Shown: positions 1 to 9,780, numbered from the stretch's first letter. The stretch is 64,000 nt of DNA from Pseudomonas sp. PIC25 (GCF_002286785.1 NZ_MUJY01000179.1:1-64000), one strand, 5' to 3'. A program made the numbers and translations. Notes: a model not told the origin generated them from the letters alone.

Positions 1-139
1 ATCGGTGAGGAAGCGGAGTTTACGAGTTGTAAATGAGCATTCCGAACCGATTTTTAACGACGCATCACCGAGCGCAGGCACTTTTCGTACAGAGCCTAAT
101 GCTGTCCATTACGGCGCACTGCGCCATGGGGGAGTCACC

Positions 140-1435
140 ATGCTGGAAAAGCTGTTCCAACTCAAGGCGCACCACACCACCGTGCGTACCGAGGTCCTGG
201 CCGGTATCACCACCTTCCTGACCATGGCCTACATTCTCTTCGTCAACCCCAACATGCTCGCCGAAACCGGCATGGACAAGGGCGCGGTATTCGTCGCCAC
301 CTGCCTGGCGGCGGCCATCGGTTCGGCGATCATGGGCCTGCTGGCCAACTACCCGATCGCCCTGGCGCCCGGCATGGGACTCAACGCCTTCTTCACCTAC
401 ACAGTAGTCCTGACCATGGGCTATAGCTGGCAGACCGCCCTGGGCGCAGTGTTCCTCTCCGGCGCGATCTTCTTCCTGCTGTCGATCTTCAAGATCCGCG
501 AGTGGATCATCAACAGCATCCCGCTGGCCCTGCGCTCCGGCATCGCCGCCGGCATCGGCCTGTTCCTGGCGATCATCGCCTTGAAGAACGCCGGCATCGT
601 GGTCGATCACCCGGCCACCCTGGTCAGCCTCGGCAACCTCGCCGCCGGCGGCCCGCTGCTGGCCTGCCTGGGCTTCTTCCTGATCGCCGCACTGGCCTAC
701 CGCCGCATCACCGGCGCGGTGATGATCGGCATTCTGGTAGTCACCGGGTTGTCCATCGTGCTCGGCCTGTCCGGGCTCGACGGCGTGGTGTCGATGCCGC
801 CGTCGCTGATGCCGACCCTGCTCCAGCTGGACCTGAAAGGCGCGCTGGACATCGGCCTGGTCAGCGTGATCTTCGCCTTCCTCTTCGTCGACCTGTTCGA
901 CACCTCCGGCACCCTGGTGGGCGTGGCGCAGAAAGCCGACCTGCTGGACAAGGACGGCAAGATGCCCAAGCTCGGCCGCGCCCTGCTCGCCGACAGCACC
1001 GCCACCATGGCTGGCGCCGCCCTGGGCACCTCGACCACCACCAGCTACATCGAATCCGCCGCCGGCATCAGCGCCGGGGGCCGCACCGGCCTGACCGCCT
1101 GCGTGGTGGCCCTGCTGTTCCTCCTCAGTCTGTTCTTCTCGCCGCTGGCCGGCGCCGTGCCGGCCTATGCCACCGCGCCGGCGCTGCTGTTCGTCGCCGT
1201 GCTGATGACGAGCAGCCTGGCGCAGATCGACTGGGACGACCTCACCGTGGCCGCGCCCGTGGTAGTCGCCGCCCTGGCCATGCCGCTGACCTTCTCCATC
1301 GCCAACGGCATCGCCTTCGGCTTCATCGCCTGGACCGGCATCAAGCTGCTCGCCGGGCGCTGGAAAGACCTGAACCCGGCGCTGGTGATCCTGTCCATCC
1401 TGTTCGTGATCAAGCTGGGCTTCTTCAGCGCCTGA
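140..1435 (+). CDS. NCS2/AzgA-type purine (nucleobase) permease
   Basis: A 431-residue inner-membrane transporter, predicted to import a purine base (adenine, guanine or hypoxanthine) with protons. It is hydrophobic throughout and carries AzgA-branch signatures: [14 protein letters not shown] near the N-terminus, GMGLNAFF near residue 80, and a [14 protein letters not shown] segment near residue 300. I chose the ATG at 140 because GGGGGAG lies just upstream and MLEKLF is a typical family start; the frame stays open further upstream without conserved sequence. It precedes trmA on the same strand after 52 bases. The exact substrate cannot be read from sequence. Confidence 0.9.
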   Translation: MLEKLFQLKAHHTTVRTEVLAGITTFLTMAYILFVNPNMLAETGMDKGAVFVATCLAAAIGSAIMGLLANYPIALAPGMGLNAFFTYTVVLTMGYSWQTALGAVFLSGAIFFLLSIFKIREWIINSIPLALRSGIAAGIGLFLAIIALKNAGIVVDHPATLVSLGNLAAGGPLLACLGFFLIAALAYRRITGAVMIGILVVTGLSIVLGLSGLDGVVSMPPSLMPTLLQLDLKGALDIGLVSVIFAFLFVDLFDTSGTLVGVAQKADLLDKDGKMPKLGRALLADSTATMAGAALGTSTTTSYIESAAGISAGGRTGLTACVVALLFLLSLFFSPLAGAVPAYATAPALLFVAVLMTSSLAQIDWDDLTVAAPVVVAALAMPLTFSIANGIAFGFIAWTGIKLLAGRWKDLNPALVILSILFVIKLGFFSA

Positions 1436-1487
1436 TCCCTTCCGCGCGCGGGCCACGTTGCCCGCGCGCCGTTTCGATGAGTGTTCC

Positions 1488-2582
1488 ATGAGCCGTCCGC
1501 ATTTCGACCCCGCCGCCTACCCCGCCCAGCTCGCCGACAAGACCACCCGCTTGCGCGACCTGTTGGCTCCCTTCGACGCCCCCGAGCCGGAAGTTTTCGA
1601 CTCGCCGCGCGAGCATTACCGCCTGCGTGCCGAATTCCGTCTTTGGCGCGAAAGCGGCAGCGAGAAGCGCGACTACGCCATGTTCGAGCCGGGCGACAAG
1701 TTCACCCCGGTGCTGATCGATGACTTTCCCATCGCCAGCCGTCGCATCAACGAGCTGATGCCGCGTCTGAAGGCCGGCTGGCAGGCCAGCGCCGCGCTGT
1801 CGTTCAAGCTGTTCCAGGTGGAATTCCTCACCACCCTGGCCGGCGACGCGCTGATCACCCTCGCCTACCACCGCCCGCTGGACGCCGCCTGGCAAGCCGA
1901 TGCCGAACGGCTGGCGGCCGAACTGGGCGTCAGCCTGGTCGGCCGCTCGCGCGGCCAGCGCATCGTGATCGGACGGGATTACGTGGAAGAGGAGCTGGAT
2001 GTGGCCGGGCGTCGCTTCCGCTATCGCCAGCCCGAGGGCGCCTTCACCCAACCCAACGGCGCGGTGTGCCAGAAAATGCTCGGCTGGGCCTACGAGGTAC
2101 TGGGCGAACGTAGCGACGATCTGCTGGAACTCTATTGCGGCAACGGTAACTTCACCCTGCCGCTAGCGACCCGAGTGCGCAAGGTACTGGCCACCGAGAT
2201 CAGCAAGACCTCGGTGAACGCGGCCCTGGCCAACCTGGCCGACAATGCCGTGGATAACGTGACCCTGGTGCGCCTCTCCGCCGAGGAACTCACCGAGGCC
2301 CTGAACGAAGTGCGCCCGTTCCGCCGCCTCGCCGGCATCGACCTGAAGAGTTACGCCTTCGGCAGCGTCTTCGTCGATCCGCCGCGCGCCGGCATGGACC
2401 CGGACACCTGCGAGCTGACCCGCCGCTTCGAGCGCATCCTGTACATCTCCTGCAACCCGGAGACCCTGGCGCAGAACATCGCCCAACTGCACGACACCCA
2501 CCGCGTCGTGCGCTGCGCGCTGTTCGACCAGTTCCCCTACACCCACCACATGGAAAGCGGCGTCCTGTTGGAACGCCGCTGA
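1488..2582 (+). CDS. trmA: tRNA (uracil-5-)-methyltransferase TrmA
   Basis: 364 residues, the usual TrmA length. The enzyme makes m5U54 (ribothymidine) in the T-loop of tRNAs using SAM. Visible are the SAM-binding [15 protein letters not shown] near residue 215, the FVDPPRAG motif, and the catalytic cysteine in [11 protein letters not shown] near the C-terminus. The ATG at 1488 (MSRPHFDP) is preferred to an upstream in-frame TTG at 1458. It probably shares a transcript with the permease upstream. Confidence 0.96.
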   Translation: MSRPHFDPAAYPAQLADKTTRLRDLLAPFDAPEPEVFDSPREHYRLRAEFRLWRESGSEKRDYAMFEPGDKFTPVLIDDFPIASRRINELMPRLKAGWQASAALSFKLFQVEFLTTLAGDALITLAYHRPLDAAWQADAERLAAELGVSLVGRSRGQRIVIGRDYVEEELDVAGRRFRYRQPEGAFTQPNGAVCQKMLGWAYEVLGERSDDLLELYCGNGNFTLPLATRVRKVLATEISKTSVNAALANLADNAVDNVTLVRLSAEELTEALNEVRPFRRLAGIDLKSYAFGSVFVDPPRAGMDPDTCELTRRFERILYISCNPETLAQNIAQLHDTHRVVRCALFDQFPYTHHMESGVLLERR

Positions 2583-2604
2583 GCGGAGCGTTTTCTTCGC
2601 CGCA

Positions 2605-3189
2605 CTAGCTGCGCGGCTCGCTCCAGTTATCCGTCAGACCGGGCCTGAGCTCGACTTCCGAGGTCTCGGCCAGGTCCGTCCGTGTCACGCGCTCCAACGG
2701 CAGCTCACGCACGTTGAACTGCGGCGTGGGCGGCTCGTCGAAGTCGCTGTCGAAGGCCGCGCCATCCAGCGTGTCGGCCGCCTCCCGCTCCGCCTCCGCG
2801 CGCCGCTGGCGGGCGAGCAGGTAGAGCGCCAGCAGCGCCAGGCCGGCCGCGGCCAGCTTGTAGACCAGCGAGGTCAGGTCGAAGCTCTGCAGGGCACCGC
2901 CATCCAGCCACAACGCCCCGAGGCGCGCCAGCGACAGCGAGAGCTGGATCAGCACCAGCAACACCAGCGCCGGGCTGGCCCGCTCCGGCCGACGCATGCT
3001 CCACAGCAGGAAGATCGCCAGGCCCAGTTGCAGGCCGCCGTAATACACACGCATGTTGCTCACCGAAACGGTTTCCATCAGCAACATGCCGTTCAGGTTG
3101 GCCATTTCGTAGGGCCAGAGCCAGTAGGCCAAACCGAAACCGCCCATGACCAGTGCCTGGATGGCCAGGACGATGCGGGCAAAGAACAT
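2605..3189 (-). CDS. Four-helix membrane protein, DUF4345-like
   Basis: 194 residues. About four hydrophobic segments fill the first 140 residues (IVLAIQALVMGGFGLAYWLW, then YYGGLQLGLAIFLLW, LVLLVLIQLSLSLARL and an Ala/Leu-rich helix), followed by a charged cytoplasmic tail. This resembles the DUF4345 family, whose function is unknown. Three in-frame ATGs lie close together; the third (3189) has GGAGAG seven bases upstream and is preferred. Convergent with trmA. Confidence 0.7.
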   Translation of the reverse strand: MFFARIVLAIQALVMGGFGLAYWLWPYEMANLNGMLLMETVSVSNMRVYYGGLQLGLAIFLLWSMRRPERASPALVLLVLIQLSLSLARLGALWLDGGALQSFDLTSLVYKLAAAGLALLALYLLARQRRAEAEREAADTLDGAAFDSDFDEPPTPQFNVRELPLERVTRTDLAETSEVELRPGLTDNWSEPRS

Positions 3190-3381
3190 TTCCATACTCT
3201 CCATGCGAACAGGCTTCGCTCGAGTGCAGGCCAAGAGCGCGAGCCCCGCGACGCGGCGGGGACGATCTAGCAGTGACCGCCAAAGTGCCATTTCGTTCGC
3301 TCGCCGGGGTGCGACGATGCGACCTTGGGTGGCCGCTCACATGGCGCTATGCTGGGCCCTCGTTTGACCGGAGGAATGCCC

Positions 3382-3810
3382 ATGCGCCGTCTCGTTCTGC
3401 TCGCCGCCCTCTTCGCCGGCACCGCCCAGGCCGCCGAGCCCATCGCCATCGAAGTCTACCGTGCCGCTGGTTGCAGCTGCTGCGAGAAGTGGATCGATCA
3501 TCTGGAAGCCAACGGCTTCAGCGTCACCGACCATGCCGACCAGGACATGAGCGCAGTGAAATCCCGCCTCGGCGTGCCGCACCGCCTGGCGTCGTGCCAC
3601 ACCGCCGTGATCGATGGCAAATTCGTCGAAGGCCACGTACCGGCCGCCGATATCCTCAAGCTGCGTCAGCGGCCGGACCTACTTGGCGCCGCCGTACCGG
3701 GCATGCCCACCGGCTCACCCGGCATGGAAATGGACGGTCGCCAGGATACCTACCAGGTGATCGGCGTCGCCCGGGATGGCAGTGAACCGGTTCTCGCCGA
3801 ATACCCCTGA
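3382..3810 (+). CDS. DUF411 family periplasmic protein, putative metal binding
   Basis: 142 residues with a Sec signal peptide (MRRLVLLAALFAGTAQA) and a mature domain starting with an AAGCSCCEKW cysteine cluster, typical of DUF411. Some relatives sit in copper or other metal resistance loci, so metal binding in the periplasm is likely but inferred. The second of two ATGs (3382) is chosen because GGAGG is seven bases upstream; the first ATG at 3376 almost touches it. Confidence 0.8.
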   Translation: MRRLVLLAALFAGTAQAAEPIAIEVYRAAGCSCCEKWIDHLEANGFSVTDHADQDMSAVKSRLGVPHRLASCHTAVIDGKFVEGHVPAADILKLRQRPDLLGAAVPGMPTGSPGMEMDGRQDTYQVIGVARDGSEPVLAEYP

Positions 3811-3885
3811 GAATCTGGCGTCCCCTACCACATCCGAACCCGAGCGAAACGCTCATTTACCGCTTCGAATACCTTTAGGATCGTC

Positions 3886-4752
3886 ATGCACTACTGGCAA
3901 ATGGATGTTTTCGCCGAGCGCCCGCTGACCGGCAACGGCCTCGCCGTGTTCGACGATGCCCGTGGCCTCTCCACCGCGACCATGCAGGCGCTGACCCAGG
4001 AGCTGCGCCAGTTCGAATCGCTGTTCCTGCTGCCCGGCGAAGTAGCCGGCGAGTACGCCGCACGCATCTTCACCGTCGAGGAGGAGCTGCCTTTCGCCGG
4101 CCACCCGATCCTCGGCGCCGCCGCCTTGCTGCACTACCTGCATGAGCCCGGTGACAACGGCCACTGGCGCCTGCGCCTCAGCATGAAGACCGTCGAGTTA
4201 CGGACCCGCCGCCAGGGCCAGGGCTTCTACGCCGAGATGGACCAGGGCGAAGCCGAGTGGGGCGTGCGCCTGAGCGGGGAAGACGCGCGACTCTATGCCG
4301 AAGCCTTTTCCCTCGCAGCCGGCGATCTCGACGCCCGCTACCCCGTCTGTGTCGTCAGCACCGGATTGCCCTACCTGCTGCTGCCGGTGAACGGCGCCGC
4401 GCTGATCCGCGCCCGGCAGAATCGTGCTGACCTCGACCGCCTGCTCGCCGACATCGGCGCCGCCTTCGTCTACCTGCTCGATGTCGATGCCCTCGAAGGC
4501 CGGACCTGGGACCCGCTCGGCGTGGTCGAAGACGTCGCCACCGGCAGCGCGGCCGGGCCGGTGGCTGCCTATCTGGTGGAGCACAGGCGCTGCGTGCGCG
4601 ACGAGCCTTTCGTGCTCAACCAGGGCCGGTTCGTCGGGCGACCGAGCCGGATCGACCTGCGTGTCGGCACGGACAATCGCGTCCGCGTCGGCGGCACCGT
4701 GCAACTGCTTTCCCGGGCCGAGCTGCTGGTGAATCCCAGCCTGCTCGCCTGA
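3886..4752 (+). CDS. PhzF-family epimerase/isomerase-like protein
   Basis: 288 residues with the PhzF/diaminopimelate-epimerase fold signatures: MDVFAERPLTGNGLAVF at the N-terminus (TGN motif), FAGHPILGAA near residue 70, and DVATGSAAGPVAAYL near residue 220. PhzF itself isomerises DHHA in phenazine synthesis, but no phz genes are nearby, so this is a stand-alone paralogue of unknown substrate. The ATG at 3886 has TTAGGA just upstream. Confidence 0.88.
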   Translation: MHYWQMDVFAERPLTGNGLAVFDDARGLSTATMQALTQELRQFESLFLLPGEVAGEYAARIFTVEEELPFAGHPILGAAALLHYLHEPGDNGHWRLRLSMKTVELRTRRQGQGFYAEMDQGEAEWGVRLSGEDARLYAEAFSLAAGDLDARYPVCVVSTGLPYLLLPVNGAALIRARQNRADLDRLLADIGAAFVYLLDVDALEGRTWDPLGVVEDVATGSAAGPVAAYLVEHRRCVRDEPFVLNQGRFVGRPSRIDLRVGTDNRVRVGGTVQLLSRAELLVNPSLLA

Positions 4753-4777
4753 CCCGTCACTTTTTCGAGGAATCCCC

Positions 4778-5638
4778 ATGCGCTGGCAAAAAGCACGTCG
4801 CAGCGACAATCTGGTGGATGCCCGCGGCAGCGGCCGCGGCATGCGCGTCGGCGGCGGTCTGAGCCTCGGCGGCATCGCCGCGGTGGTGGTGATCAGCCTG
4901 CTGCTGGGCGAAAACCCGCTGGAGATTCTTGGCCAACTGGCCGGTCAGCAAGGCGCGACCGTCAGCAGCCAGAGCACCCGGCCAGCCGGCGACGACCCGC
5001 AGGTGGATTTCGTCCGCGCCATCCTCGGCGACACCGAAGACACCTGGGGCCAATTGTTCGCCACCAACGGCGGCCAATACCAGCAGCCCCGCCTGGTGCT
5101 GTTCGACGGCGGCGTGCAATCGGCCTGCGGCTTCGCCTCGTCGGCAGTCGGCCCGTTCTATTGTCCCGGCGACCGCCAGGTCTACCTGGACCTGGGGTTC
5201 TTCCGCGAACTGGAACAACGCTTCGCCGCCGCTGGCGATTTCGCCCAAGCCTACGTGATCGCCCATGAAGTAGGGCACCACGTGCAGACGCTGCTCGGCG
5301 TCTCCGCCAAGGTCAACGCGGCCCGCCAGCGCGGCGAAAACGTCGAGGGCGCCAACGGCCTGCTGGTCCGCCAGGAACTCCAGGCCGACTGTCTGGCCGG
5401 CGTCTGGGCCCACCATGCCCAGCGGCGCCTGGACTGGATGGAGCCTGGCGACCTGGAAGAAGCTCTCAACGCCGCCACCGCCATCGGCGACGACCGCCTG
5501 CAACAACAGGCGCGCGGCCGCGTGGTGCCCGACTCTTTTACCCACGGCACCTCGGAACAGCGCGTGCGCTGGTTCCGGACCGGCTTCGACAGCGGCGCGC
5601 CAGGGCGGTGCGATACCTTCAAGGCGGCGCGGCTTTAG
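4778..5638 (+). CDS. ypfJ: YpfJ-type neutral zinc metallopeptidase
   Basis: 286 residues. A short cytoplasmic N-terminus precedes one membrane segment (GGIAAVVVISLLLG, about residues 30-45), then a soluble domain with the zinc motif HEVGHH (about residue 165) and a downstream LQADCLAGVWA helix that supplies the third ligand region. This matches the putative neutral zinc metallopeptidase family (YpfJ). Probably membrane-anchored; substrate unknown. Twenty-five bases separate it from the PhzF-like gene, so co-transcription is likely. Confidence 0.9.
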   Translation: MRWQKARRSDNLVDARGSGRGMRVGGGLSLGGIAAVVVISLLLGENPLEILGQLAGQQGATVSSQSTRPAGDDPQVDFVRAILGDTEDTWGQLFATNGGQYQQPRLVLFDGGVQSACGFASSAVGPFYCPGDRQVYLDLGFFRELEQRFAAAGDFAQAYVIAHEVGHHVQTLLGVSAKVNAARQRGENVEGANGLLVRQELQADCLAGVWAHHAQRRLDWMEPGDLEEALNAATAIGDDRLQQQARGRVVPDSFTHGTSEQRVRWFRTGFDSGAPGRCDTFKAARL

Positions 5639-5709
5639 GGCCAGCGTCATAGCGATCTTTCGACCAGGCAGCGACAATCCCTGTTCTTTCACGAAGCAGG
5701 GATCGCTCG

Positions 5710-6051
5710 ATGACACTCACCCACGCCAAAGACCTCCGCAGCCGGATGACCGATGCGGAGCAGCGCCTCTGGCATTACCTGCGCGCCCACCGTTTCCTCG
5801 GGCTCAAGCTCCGACGGCAGAAACCGATGGGCCATTACATCGTCGACTTCGTTTGCCTGGGGCGGTTTCTCATCATCGAACTGGATGGTAGGCAGCACCA
5901 GTTGCAGGCGAGCGCGGATGCGGTTCGGGATCGGTATTTCCAGGAACGCGGCTTTCGCGTACTGCGCTTTGGGAACCATGAGGTGTTGGGCGATACCGAG
6001 GCGGTACTGGAACGGATTCGCCTGTGTGTGGAGGGTGGTTGGCAGCCCTGA
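5710..6051 (+). CDS. DUF559 (Vsr-like endonuclease fold) protein
   Basis: 113 residues matching the DUF559 family: RMTDAEQRLWHYLR near the N-terminus, then LKLRRQKPMGHYIVDF and IIELDGRQH, the last carrying the acidic/Gln core shared with very-short-patch-repair-type nucleases. Such genes are widespread singletons of unproven function. AGGGA lies about six bases before the ATG. Followed within five bases by a near-perfect palindrome. Confidence 0.82.
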   Translation: MTLTHAKDLRSRMTDAEQRLWHYLRAHRFLGLKLRRQKPMGHYIVDFVCLGRFLIIELDGRQHQLQASADAVRDRYFQERGFRVLRFGNHEVLGDTEAVLERIRLCVEGGWQP

Positions 6052-6055
6052 AAGC

Positions 6056-6103
6056 CCCTCTCCCCAACCCTCTCCCATGAATGGGAGAGGGTTGGGGAGA
6101 GGG
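6056..6103. repeat. Palindrome with 23-bp perfect arms, terminator-like
   Basis: Arms 6056-6078 and 6081-6103 are exact reverse complements around a 2-base loop. The sequence is built from CCCTCTCCC/GGGAGAGGG units, a common dispersed palindrome type in Pseudomonas intergenic DNA. It lies between the DUF559 gene and the convergent HAD gene and could end transcription both ways, although no long T tract follows. Confidence 0.85.
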
Positions 6104-6130
6104 CCAAGTGGCCAAGCACCAACCCAAGGT

Positions 6131-6727
6131 TCAAAGCCCAACCAACATCCCCCTCAACACCCCACAATCCCGCGCAAACCCATCGCTCAGCTCCGGCCAG
6201 GGATTCTCCGGCAGATTCACCAGCACGCTGAAGGCCCCAGCCGCGCGGGCGCATTCGAGGTCGAAGCGGTAGTCGCCGACCATCACCAGCTCGCCGGGTG
6301 ACACGCCCCAGCATTCGGCCAGATGCAGCAGGCCACCCGGATGCGGCTTCGGCGGGGCCTCGTCGCGGCCGAGGATGTCGGCGCTGGCGAAGCAGTCGCC
6401 GAGGCCGATGGCCTCCAGCGTCACCAGCGCCAGCTCATGGGCATTACGGGTCAGCACGCCGAGGCGGCAGCCCCGTTCGCACAGGGCACGCACCAGCTCA
6501 ACGGCGCCCGGAGCCGGCTGGGCGGCGTAGGCCAGCTCGCGTTCGTGCTCCAGCAGCCAGGCGCGTTTCGCCGCTGCCTCCGCGGCCGGCAGGCCGGCGA
6601 GGTGGTGGAGGATGTCGTCCTCCGGCGGGATGTCCAGTGCCCGGCGGATGGCCGGGAAATCGTGCACGGCGATGGTCAGGGTGCCATCCATGTCGAAGAC
6701 CCAGTGGCGGGCCTCGCTCAGCCTCAT
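6131..6727 (-). CDS. HAD-superfamily hydrolase, phosphoglycolate-phosphatase-like
   Basis: 198 residues with HAD motif I in WVFDMDGTLT, motif II around VLTRNAHE, the motif III lysine in PPKPHPGG, and motif IV in MVGDYRFDLECA. Predicted phosphomonoesterase; substrate unknown. The start ATG overlaps the stop of the thioesterase gene (ATGA), indicating translational coupling. Confidence 0.88.
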   Translation of the reverse strand: MRLSEARHWVFDMDGTLTIAVHDFPAIRRALDIPPEDDILHHLAGLPAAEAAAKRAWLLEHERELAYAAQPAPGAVELVRALCERGCRLGVLTRNAHELALVTLEAIGLGDCFASADILGRDEAPPKPHPGGLLHLAECWGVSPGELVMVGDYRFDLECARAAGAFSVLVNLPENPWPELSDGFARDCGVLRGMLVGL

Positions 6728-7596
6728 TTCCAGTCCTCGCGCAGACGGACCAGCCCCTCCTGGGCCACCGAAGCGACCAGTTGCCCGGCGCGGTTGTAAA
6801 TGCTGCCGCGCGAGAAGCCACGGGCATTGCCGGCCCAGGGGCTGTCCATGGCGTAGAGCAGCCAATCGTCCATGCGCAGGTTGGCGTGGAACCACAGCGC
6901 ATGGTCGAGACTGGCGACCTGCATGAACTTCTGCCACACGGAGACGCCGTGGGGCAGCATCGAGGTGGTCAGCAGGTTGAAGTCGGAAGCATAGGCGAGC
7001 AGATACTTGTGCAACTGCGGCTCGTCCGGCAGCGTGCCGTCGGCACGGAACCAGACGTACTTCACCGGCTCGCCCGGCTCCGGGGCGAAGGGATTGGCGA
7101 CCGTCACCGGGCGGATCTCGATGGGCTTGTCGCTGATCGCCCGCTCACGCATGCGCTCCGGCAACTGGTCGGCAATCAAGCGCGCCAGCTCGGTTTCCGA
7201 TTTCAGGTTCTCCGGCCCCGGAACGTCGGGCATGGCGGCCTGCTGGTGATGGAAGCCCTCTTCGTCGTACTGGAAGGAGGCGCTGCAGGTGAAGATCGGC
7301 TTGCCCTTCTGGATGGCCGTGACCCTGCGGGTGCTGAAGCTGCCGCCATCGCGCACCCGGTCGACCTGGTAGACCACCGGCAGGGTCGCGTCGCCGGGGC
7401 GCAGGAAGTAGCCGTGCAGGGAGTGTACGTGGCGCGCCTCCTCCACCGTCTGGCTGGCGGCGGAAACGCACTGGCCGAGCACCTGGCCGCCGAAGAGCTG
7501 GCGGAAGCCCAGGTCCTGGCTGACCCCGCGGAACAGGTTTTCCTCGATGGGTTCCAGGCTCAGCAGGGCGACCAGATCGTCCAGAACTTGACTCAT
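6724..7596 (-). CDS. tesB: Acyl-CoA thioesterase II (TesB)
   Basis: 290 residues, the usual TesB length, with two hot-dog halves. It hydrolyses medium to long acyl-CoAs in the cytoplasm. Visible family segments are ENLFRGVSQDLGFRQLFGGQVLGQ at the N-terminus (quoted here only to show the double hot-dog entry), SLHGYFLRPGD near residue 60, and SLDHALWFH near residue 225. It is the first gene of a two-gene unit with the HAD phosphatase. Confidence 0.94.
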   Translation of the reverse strand: MSQVLDDLVALLSLEPIEENLFRGVSQDLGFRQLFGGQVLGQCVSAASQTVEEARHVHSLHGYFLRPGDATLPVVYQVDRVRDGGSFSTRRVTAIQKGKPIFTCSASFQYDEEGFHHQQAAMPDVPGPENLKSETELARLIADQLPERMRERAISDKPIEIRPVTVANPFAPEPGEPVKYVWFRADGTLPDEPQLHKYLLAYASDFNLLTTSMLPHGVSVWQKFMQVASLDHALWFHANLRMDDWLLYAMDSPWAGNARGFSRGSIYNRAGQLVASVAQEGLVRLREDWK

Positions 7597-7606
7597 TGAC
7601 TTCTCC

Positions 7607-9217
7607 TCAGGCGGGCGGCAGGCGTAATTCAGGATAGGCCGGCGAGGTGCTCAGGCGCTCATCCCATACCGCTCGGCCTACTGTGAAATGGTAAAGGCTT
7701 TGCCAGCGGCTGTCGGCAAGCCCGAGCAGTTCGTGCACCGCTTCGTCGAAAAAGCAGCCGATACCGGTGCCGGAAAGCTCCGCTGCCTCGGCCTCCAGAT
7801 ACAAAAGCTGGCCAATCTGCCCACACTCCCAATACAGCTGCGGATAACGCCAGGCGCCAGCCTCCAGCGCCTCATCGAAGCGCGCCAGCATGGCCACGGC
7901 GAGACAGCCGTCGCTGGCGATGTCCTGGCCGCAGGAAAGGAACTCGGCCAGCCCACGGGCATCGCCTTCCAGCAGGCGGTAGAGTGGCAACGCATCGTCC
8001 GCCTGTTCCCAGAGGAAATCCTCGCGCAGCCCCTCGGCCAGTGTCTCCGGGCCCAGGCCGCTGCGGCTCAGCCAATAGAGACCGGGCACCAGGCCTTGAA
8101 CGCGGTGGACGAACAACAGCAGGTCAACCTGCGCGGGTTCGCCGGTCACCGCGAACGGCACCGGCGAATGGTCCGGCAATAGCCGAGCCAGCCAGGCACG
8201 CAGCAGCGAGACGTCGATCCCGCCGCGCCCATCCATGGCTTGCGCGCTGCGGCGCCGGTGCAACAAGGGACGCAGCGGCAGGCCGGGATTGTCCGCCGAA
8301 GCGCAGCCGGGAGCCGTCCCCCAGCTCAACGGCGGCAAGGCTGGCGCGCGGCACAGTTGGTGGACACGGGCCAACTCGGGCCACTCACGATACTGGCGGG
8401 AAAGCCGGTTCGGACGGCCATCCAGCTCCAGCGTCGCCAACCCGGCCAGCAATGCCTGGGACAAGACGGGCTCGGTCGTCTGAGCCGGGCCGACCCAAAG
8501 CAGGCAGTCGATGTACTCGGCCTCGGCGAAGCCCTCGCGATCGAGGCCGAACGGTGCATCCAGCCCGGCCTCGGCCAGGCCGCGCAACAAGCGCACCTGC
8601 CAGCCCAGCGCGCTGGCGGCGATGGCCAAGGCCGCCAGGGCATGGCCAAGATCGTGCTGGCAGTAACGATAGGCACGCTCGCCGTACTTCCAGGCCTCGC
8701 GCCAGGGGATGCTGGCCAGCGCCAGCAGGCAGCCACCGGCCGGCAGCGCCGTATGCAACGTATCACTCAGGATAGAAGGCAACTCGGCACGCACTTCCAG
8801 GACATGTGCGTCGGCGGCGTAGTGCACCAGCAGGCCCTGCTCCTCCAGCGTACCCGGTGGCAGCATGAGATAGGCCTCGGTGGGATGCAGGTTGCCGGAC
8901 GAGGGATTGACCCGCAGCGCCCAGCGGCTACCGCCCGCCTCCTTCCAGGCCGACAGCGCCAGGCTGTCGTAGAGCAATTGGGACAGACTGGCGTGGTTCA
9001 ACGGCATCGGACTGCCCAAAGGGCCGGCGAACACCGCGTCGTAGGCCGGCGACTCCTCCAGCGGACGGTGCCACAGCTCGATCAGGCGCGCCCCGGCATA
9101 ACGGCGAAACGGCGCCGGCTGGGTTGCCCAATCGAGACGGCCCGGCCCCGGCGCGAAACGCTCGGGCTGGTGCTTGCTCAGCGCATGGTAGGCGCGTACG
9201 GCATCGAGGTCGGTCAT
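7607..9217 (-). CDS. SagB/ThcOx-type nitroreductase-fold dehydrogenase, duplicated
   Basis: 536 residues containing two nitroreductase-like halves. The first (to about 250) has LNHASLSQLLYDSLALS and an RVNPSSGNLHPTEAYL segment, the SagB/ThcOx hallmark. The second (from about 310) repeats the pattern with RRSAQAMDGRGGI and a YWECGQIGQLLYLEA helix. SagB enzymes oxidise azolines in peptide natural products, but no precursor peptide or cyclodehydratase gene is visible here. The start at 9217 overlaps the GNAT stop (ATGA). Role unknown. Confidence 0.75.
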   Translation of the reverse strand: MTDLDAVRAYHALSKHQPERFAPGPGRLDWATQPAPFRRYAGARLIELWHRPLEESPAYDAVFAGPLGSPMPLNHASLSQLLYDSLALSAWKEAGGSRWALRVNPSSGNLHPTEAYLMLPPGTLEEQGLLVHYAADAHVLEVRAELPSILSDTLHTALPAGGCLLALASIPWREAWKYGERAYRYCQHDLGHALAALAIAASALGWQVRLLRGLAEAGLDAPFGLDREGFAEAEYIDCLLWVGPAQTTEPVLSQALLAGLATLELDGRPNRLSRQYREWPELARVHQLCRAPALPPLSWGTAPGCASADNPGLPLRPLLHRRRSAQAMDGRGGIDVSLLRAWLARLLPDHSPVPFAVTGEPAQVDLLLFVHRVQGLVPGLYWLSRSGLGPETLAEGLREDFLWEQADDALPLYRLLEGDARGLAEFLSCGQDIASDGCLAVAMLARFDEALEAGAWRYPQLYWECGQIGQLLYLEAEAAELSGTGIGCFFDEAVHELLGLADSRWQSLYHFTVGRAVWDERLSTSPAYPELRLPPA

Positions 9218-9780
9218 AGGTGACGCTCCTGCCATTCGTCCAGGCGCAGGCGGTACAACAAGTGACGGCGCAACGGATGGCCCTCCGCCAGTTTCGGGTG
9301 ATCGAAGTCATCGGCCGGATCGCGGCGCATGCCGATGGCCTGCATGACCCGCTGCGAACGCCGGTTGCTCAATGCGGTGAAGGAAACGATCTCGGCGAAT
9401 CCGAGCCGCTCGAACCCCGCCGCCAGCGCAGCAAGCGCCGCTTCGCGAGCAAAACCCTGCCTCCACTGGTCGCGGGCCAGTCGCCAACCGATCTCGACGG
9501 CCGGGGTGAAGTGCGCGTCGAAACCGGTCCAGCCGAGCCCGGTGAATCCGATCAGTCGGCCATCGTCCTTGCGCTCCAGTGCCCAGAGCCCGAAGCCATG
9601 GGCCGCGAAGTGATCGCGGATACGCCGCAGCATGGCCGCCGTTTCGTCACGGTCGAGGGGCGCCGGGAAATGGCGCATCACCTCCGGGTCGGCGCTGATC
9701 GCCGCCAGCGCGTCGAGGTCCTCGTCGCACCAGGTACGAAACCACAAGCGCGGTGTTTCCAAAGTCAGGATGTCAGCCAT
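9214..9780 (-). CDS. GNAT-family N-acetyltransferase, RimJ/RimL-like
   Basis: 188 residues of the acetyltransferase type related to ribosomal-protein N-acetylases: LETPRLWFRTWCDEDLDAL at the start, GFTGLGWTGFD in the middle, and the acetyl-CoA-binding QGFAREAALAALAAGF region followed by NRRSQRVMQAIGM. Acceptor unknown. It is coupled by a 4-base overlap to the SagB-type gene. Confidence 0.86.
   Translation of the reverse strand: MADILTLETPRLWFRTWCDEDLDALAAISADPEVMRHFPAPLDRDETAAMLRRIRDHFAAHGFGLWALERKDDGRLIGFTGLGWTGFDAHFTPAVEIGWRLARDQWRQGFAREAALAALAAGFERLGFAEIVSFTALSNRRSQRVMQAIGMRRDPADDFDHPKLAEGHPLRRHLLYRLRLDEWQERHL

Noticed and set aside
3886-4752. A phenazine gene cluster
   Set aside because: Only a PhzF-like paralogue is present; no phzA-E or phzG genes are nearby.
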